From: Gymnorhina tibicen
Lineage: Eukaryota > Chordata > Aves > Passeriformes > Artamidae
Assembly (NCBI GenBank): GCA_013399875.1
Contig: VXAZ01001726.1
Span: 124,001-188,000 of the forward strand
Reading direction: 5' to 3'
Length of the DNA: 64,000 nt
How positions within the stretch are numbered: position 1 is the first letter of the stretch; the number at the start of each line of letters is the position of its first letter. Under the pieces are notes generated by a model. The model was not told where the DNA came from. It saw only the letters and a list, made by a program, of their open reading frames with translations, and ran no database searches. Below are positions 48,201-54,200 of this stretch, piece after piece. A program made the translations under genes and the position numbers.

Positions 48201-51200
48201 GGTGCTGTGCCCAGCAAACCCAACACAAGTTTACAGGCCCATTTCTTGAAATTACTCTTCTTTAAAGACACCACGAGGATTTTGCATACTGCCCCTGTGT
48301 TGTCTCCTTTTAATGATTTCAGCATTGCAGGAATTATTTAAAGGAGTATTAGGACAAGGACACCAACTCCACATGCAGCCTTAAAGTGACCCTTCTTTGG
48401 CTGTATTAACATGTAGCTCCAAATATATAATGGTTCTGGGAATGACCAGACTGTCTGGGCCAAAGATCTGGAGGTCAAAACTATAGGAAAATAGGATTAG
48501 GCAGCTGGGTTCTGCTCACTGCCACGAGGGCTCAGCAGCTTCTCCCTCCTCCTCAACAAGCGGAGCATGAACACGTGGAGTAGAAAGTTTAATAGACAGG
48601 CTGTGGAACGGCTCAGACAAGACTGATTGGGGAAGAGATACTAGATAGACAGACTGTAGATAATTCTGTATGTTCAGCAGATTGCAGTTGTTTTTGTAAT
48701 CCCACCATCACAAGTATGGAAATTTTTATGATAACTCAGGACAGATGAAAATTTCCTTTGTGCAGCTCTTACACTGGAGGAACTTCTTTGTGTTTGATGG
48801 GATGTGTTGTTGCCTTTGTTTGAAGTTATAGTGGTCTAGAGAGGTCTGGAGACAAAAAACCCCTGCTGTCTGGTCTTTCAGTGGTTCCTTGGAGATGAAT
48901 TTTGGGGTGACACTGCCAGTACACCCCAGTGGAATTGAAGATCCCCACCTGGGATATTGCTCTTGCAATGGCAATTTTGAGGTGGCCACTCTTGCAGGCG
49001 TAAGGGAGAAGATTGCTTTGATCCTTATACTGGGAAAGCCTCAATTTCACTTAAAGAATCATTTAGGTTGGAAAAGACCTCAAAGATCATGGAGTTCCAC
49101 CTTGTCAACTAGACCAGAGCACTGAGTGCCATGTGCAGCTTTTTTTTGATTCTCTGATTCTGTGAATATTTTGAATTTCTTGTAATCTGCGCTTTGATCA
49201 GACTGCGGCCAGAATGGATCCTGTGAGTAAATCTGACGGTAGGGAAAACACAGATATTGATTTTGCTTGTCTTTTCCTTGCCTTTGATGCTATTAGCAAC
49301 AAGCATCAAATATTCACTGATACACCAACTTCAATAGTTGTCAAATAATCTCCCTTCAATCACTGCTGATAAATATTGGGTTTTAATCCAGTGAAAGAAG
49401 GAAAAAGCTTTTCCCTCTGTTTTCTTGTCTATGGCATCAACCAGTCCTTAAACCCATTTTTAAATCCCTTGTCAGTAGGCACAGTTGGAACCTGCTCCTG
49501 TCATGGTGTTTCCTGTGCCGTTTTGAACAATCCATTTGGGATATGCATTGTGATACTTTTTCTTTTTTTTGTTTGCAGGCAGTTTCCAGTTCATATTTTC
49601 TTTTTTTAATCAGGCAGAGACATTACAATTAAAATACCGTAAAAGCGATTCTGGCAGTATTGCAATAAGCATGTTTTTTAATTAAAGAAAGAACATGGGA
49701 TGTACAAATAGTACCAGCTAATGGGAAATTTCATCCAATGTATTTTTTAATTGAGATTTAAAAGGAAGAAAAGTCGGCTCTATTTCTCTCTGTCACTGTG
49801 TGATATTTTCCTATGCTGTTACGGTAAGCCTTCAATAATCAGCCTCAGAGCTTTAAAATCCTGTCTGTTTTCATGGAAAACCAGTGAAAGGCATCAGTTC
49901 TTTATTTTTCAGTACGTTTTGCTGCAGGGTTTCAGTGTTAGCCAGTAGAGTGAAACCCGCAGTGGTGGACATTCCTGGAGGAAGGGTTTTAGGGTCCTGA
50001 ATCAGTAGCAATTTAAGATGTGGGTCTTTTCACATCCTCCCCCAGCTGCAAATTCTTGTTCATGTTTGGGTGTGGGCTGCAGGTTTTTTTTGCCATCATG
50101 TTCCCGATGGGCTTATGGGATGTATGTTGGACTCCCAGGGCTCTCACTTGCCAATTAAATTGATTTGCTGCAACTTCAGCAGCTCTCGAGACTCCTCTGG
50201 GATGTTGCATGATGAGCAGATCTGTGGAAGCTAATCCTGGCCAAGGAACTGAACACAGCTCTGGCAGAGACGGAGTAGAAAACTGAGGCAGCACCAGCTC
50301 CTTCCTCGAATCACTGTCATGGAAGGAGGGAATCACAGAATCACAGAATGGGTTGGGTTGGAAGGGACTCTAAATCTCATCCGGTTCCACCTCCTGCCAT
50401 GGGCAAGGACACCTCCCACTATCCCAGGTTGCTCCAAGCCCTGTCCAGCCTGGCCTTGGACACTTCCAGGGATGGGGCAGCCACAGCTTCTCTGGGCACC
50501 CTGTGCCAGGGCCTCACCACCCTCACAGGGAAGAATTCCCAAATGTGCACCTAATGAATGCCTGTCATCTGGGGACTTGAAATAATAGCCCAAGGACCTT
50601 TGTTTTCATCACACCTCTGTGGGTGGTGTTTACCTGATGCCTTCACAAGGCTCACCTGGAAGTTCCTCAGTTAGTACCCAGATGATGTCAGATGAGCTAG
50701 AAGCCACCCCGGAGTGTCCACACCTCTTCCCCACCAAGGCAGCTCCCCTCTTCCAAATGCATCAAAGGTGTTGCTAAGTATCTCAAAGGCCAGCCAAGAG
50801 CTGAAGAAATGGAAGGAGTTCTTTGAAGGAGGTACATCTATGGCAGCACCTTCCGGGCTGCTGATCTGAATTCCCTTTGCCTGGCTCCTGAGTTCTAAGG
50901 GAAAAGCCTGACCAGCTTCCAAGGGAGCATGTGCCATCTGAACAGATGGCTGTGAGCACAGCAAGCCAAAAAACAAAGGCTTGTCAGGCTGGGGAGATGA
51001 ATTCTGTCTGAGAGTACTGAAGCAGCTGCTGGTTCCTCTCCCAGGAATGGATTAAGGCCTCCATCCAACGAAATGCTGGAATACAAGCTTAACTTTTGAG
51101 TGCATTAGTGATGTGCTGGTGGAAATACGTAGGCATTTGAATTCAGAGCTAATCTGGGGTGTGTACCAGTGTGCTATGAGCATGGAGGAACATTTTGAGG

Positions 51201-54200
51201 GAGGTGTAGGATGAATTTTGGACTCTTGGTTCGAGCAGCCTTTTGGATGGGGCCAATATAACAAAATTTCCCTTTGGATCTTGTTCAGCCGTGGTCCAAC
51301 CGACACATAACTTTCATGGCTCATTGTAATGTCCTGTGAGCATGTCAGCAGGGTGCAGGTGACAGATCCATGAAATAATTAATCGTCTTTTTTAAAGCTC
51401 ATAAACTCTATATTCCTCTTTCTGTACATAGCAAGATTTTAATTGCTTTGGGATTTTTTTTCTTGCTTGGAGGTCCTACCAGGGATACCCTTGGAGCAGA
51501 AGAATGAGCAGTGAGGGGGCTGCCAGCACAGAGCAGCCTTGTGGTTTTACAGGATCAAGCAAAGCTATTCCAGCTGTGGCAGTGGCATCCTGCTGTTTGC
51601 CACTCAGGGATGCTGGCCAGGAATAGAACTTCTGAGCCTGTCTCATGGGGGATTCTGTGTCTTTGTCATGTGAAACACCAAGTGAGAGGAGCTGGTAAGG
51701 GCAAGCTGAAGGCTGTGGGGATGTTATTCATGGTCACAGAACAAGCAGAGCAGATCTCCCCTGTGATGGGAAGAAGCAGTCCAGGTGAGGGGATGAGCTT
51801 TCAATCTGAAAACCCCCTTCCATGCAGAGGAAATTTCCTGTTGATTGAAGGTTATGACACAGTAGTGATATATAAGACCATTTTGTTGATACTCTTCTAC
51901 CACTTGACTATTAAAAAAAAGTAACTTTAGACTATCCAGCACTATTCTTGTAGTTTGCTTGCTTTAATACTGTATTCAGCTTTACATAAAGAAGCAGAAT
52001 TAAATCAAATGTGAAGTGGAACCGAATATCTGAAGCAGAACTAAATATAAACGTTACTTTTATCCCAGCTCCCTAATGAGCTGTTCATTAGGAAAAATAT
52101 CTTATATTGACAGTGAATGCAAAGTGTGGCCTCAATAGGTGGTAATAGAAAAGGTCTCCAAATAAAAGGTGTACTTTGGAATGGGGACTTTGCTTCTCTC
52201 CAATTTCAGGAAATCTCTAGAACACTCTACATCACAACCTAAATGAGGGATAGCAACATTGTTTTTATGAATTATGAGAATATCTATGTTAGAATTATTT
52301 TTTTATTTAAAATGAGGTTTTTGAGAAGGGATATAAGCTGCTATGTCTGCAAGTGTGAATCTTCATGACAGAGGCAAGAAGAAACTCCCGACACCAATCC
52401 TCCCAATCCTCTGCTCCGTCATTATTCCTTTTTGTTTTTCCAGAAGTGCATAATGCAGCCTCTTGTCATAGTTAATATTTTGGATACCTGAGCTGTGGCA
52501 TTGCGAGAGTCAGTCCAGGACACCTGACAGAGAGAATTGTTAAAACATTCCCTTTCCAAATCCTTTACTTTTGAGCATGTCCTCCACCATTTCCCAAGGA
52601 CTTCGGGAGGTAAATCTCTTTTCACAAAACCAGTGGTGTTGTAATTATTCTTTCAGCAGATTAAACCTCCCACCTTATTATCAGGTTTGTTTTCTTTAAT
52701 ATTACTTTTTTTAAAATTATTTGGTCTGGCCACTTCTCCCCTCCTGTGGGACAGATGGAGTTGCCTTGTTGTTTTTATTCTTTCTTTTCCTCCTTTTTTT
52801 TCCCCCTTTAGTAAAGACAGATAAAGAAAGATTTCTTTTCTGTTCGTGCAGAGGTGGAGGCTAATTGCTGGGTTAATTGAGAAGAATGGTGCTTCTGATG
52901 TTCTCACAAAGTATCAAATAGCCTCAACATATTTCTCCCCTCTCTCCCTCACTCCACCTAAAGAGACCCATTGAATTTGCACATTACTGTACAGAAGTGA
53001 TTATGGGCTTAATTGTATTTATTTTGCTTGGTGGGGAGGCCATCATAACAGTGGTTGATTGATTTTTATAAAATCACCCTCAAGGTCATGTGTAGGACTT
53101 TGCTTTCCTGCGCAGCCATAACAAACAATTTGAGGGTCACAGCCAAAGGCTCCGTTGAGCAATATTCCTGCTTTCTGCTTTCAGAGAAGGGGTCAAGTGC
53201 AATAAAAGAAGGAAGCATAACTTTTATTTTCTTTTTAGAAAAAGGGGAAGACAACCTTGTAAAGCAGAAGCTGTATATTTATTCTGACCCCACAAAAACC
53301 ACAGAGGGTTAGTGAGACAATATGCAATTTTTGGACAGAAGAATTTTTAAGTTTGGCCAGAGTTTGTTTTACACATAGACTTTATAAATGGTTAAATGAG
53401 TACTTCCTAATGCTTTCTTTTCTGTTCTGTGGTTCTGCTCTTCTTTTATTCTCAGCAGCTGAACTTTACTTTTTTCACTGTATTATCTCCCAAAGACCGA
53501 GCGCCGCTTGGATTTGTCCTGGGAGGTTTTCACAAGCTTTGCAAAGATCCAGGGGACAACAGCGTTGTGGAGTGACCTTAAGTGCAGCTCATCTGTCCTT
53601 TTTCTAGGGTTACATGCTGGGTCCAACTGCTGCTTCTAAGGGAAAGCGAAAGAGTCACACACAGCGCCTCACACAGTCATAGAATGGTTTGGTTGGAAGG
53701 AACCTTAAAAACCATCTTGTTCCAACCCTCCTGCTATGGATAGGACACCTTAAACTAGACCAGGTTGCTTAAAGCCCCATCCAACCTGGCCTTGAACACT
53801 TCCAGGGATGGGGCAGCCGCAGCTTCTCTGGGCACCCTGGTCTAGTTCCTTGCCACTCTCACAGGGAAGAATTTCTTCCTAAAATAACGGCTTCTGGTGT
53901 TCAAGTTGCACCAGGGGAGGTTTAAATTGGATATTAGGAATAATTCCTTTACTGAAAGGGAAGTCAAGCAGTGTAACAAGCTTCCCAGGGCAGTGGGGGA
54001 CTCACCATCCCTGGAAGTGTTCAAAAAATGTGTGGATGTGATGCTTGGAGACATGGTTTAGTGGTGGACTTGGCAGTGCTGGGTTGCTGGTTGGACTCAG
54101 TGATCTTAGATGTCTTTTCCAACCTCAGTGACTCTGATGTCCCCCTGGAAGGGTCAAACTTGCAGGCCAGGTATGCACAGCTCCTGCTGGAATTCCAGAT

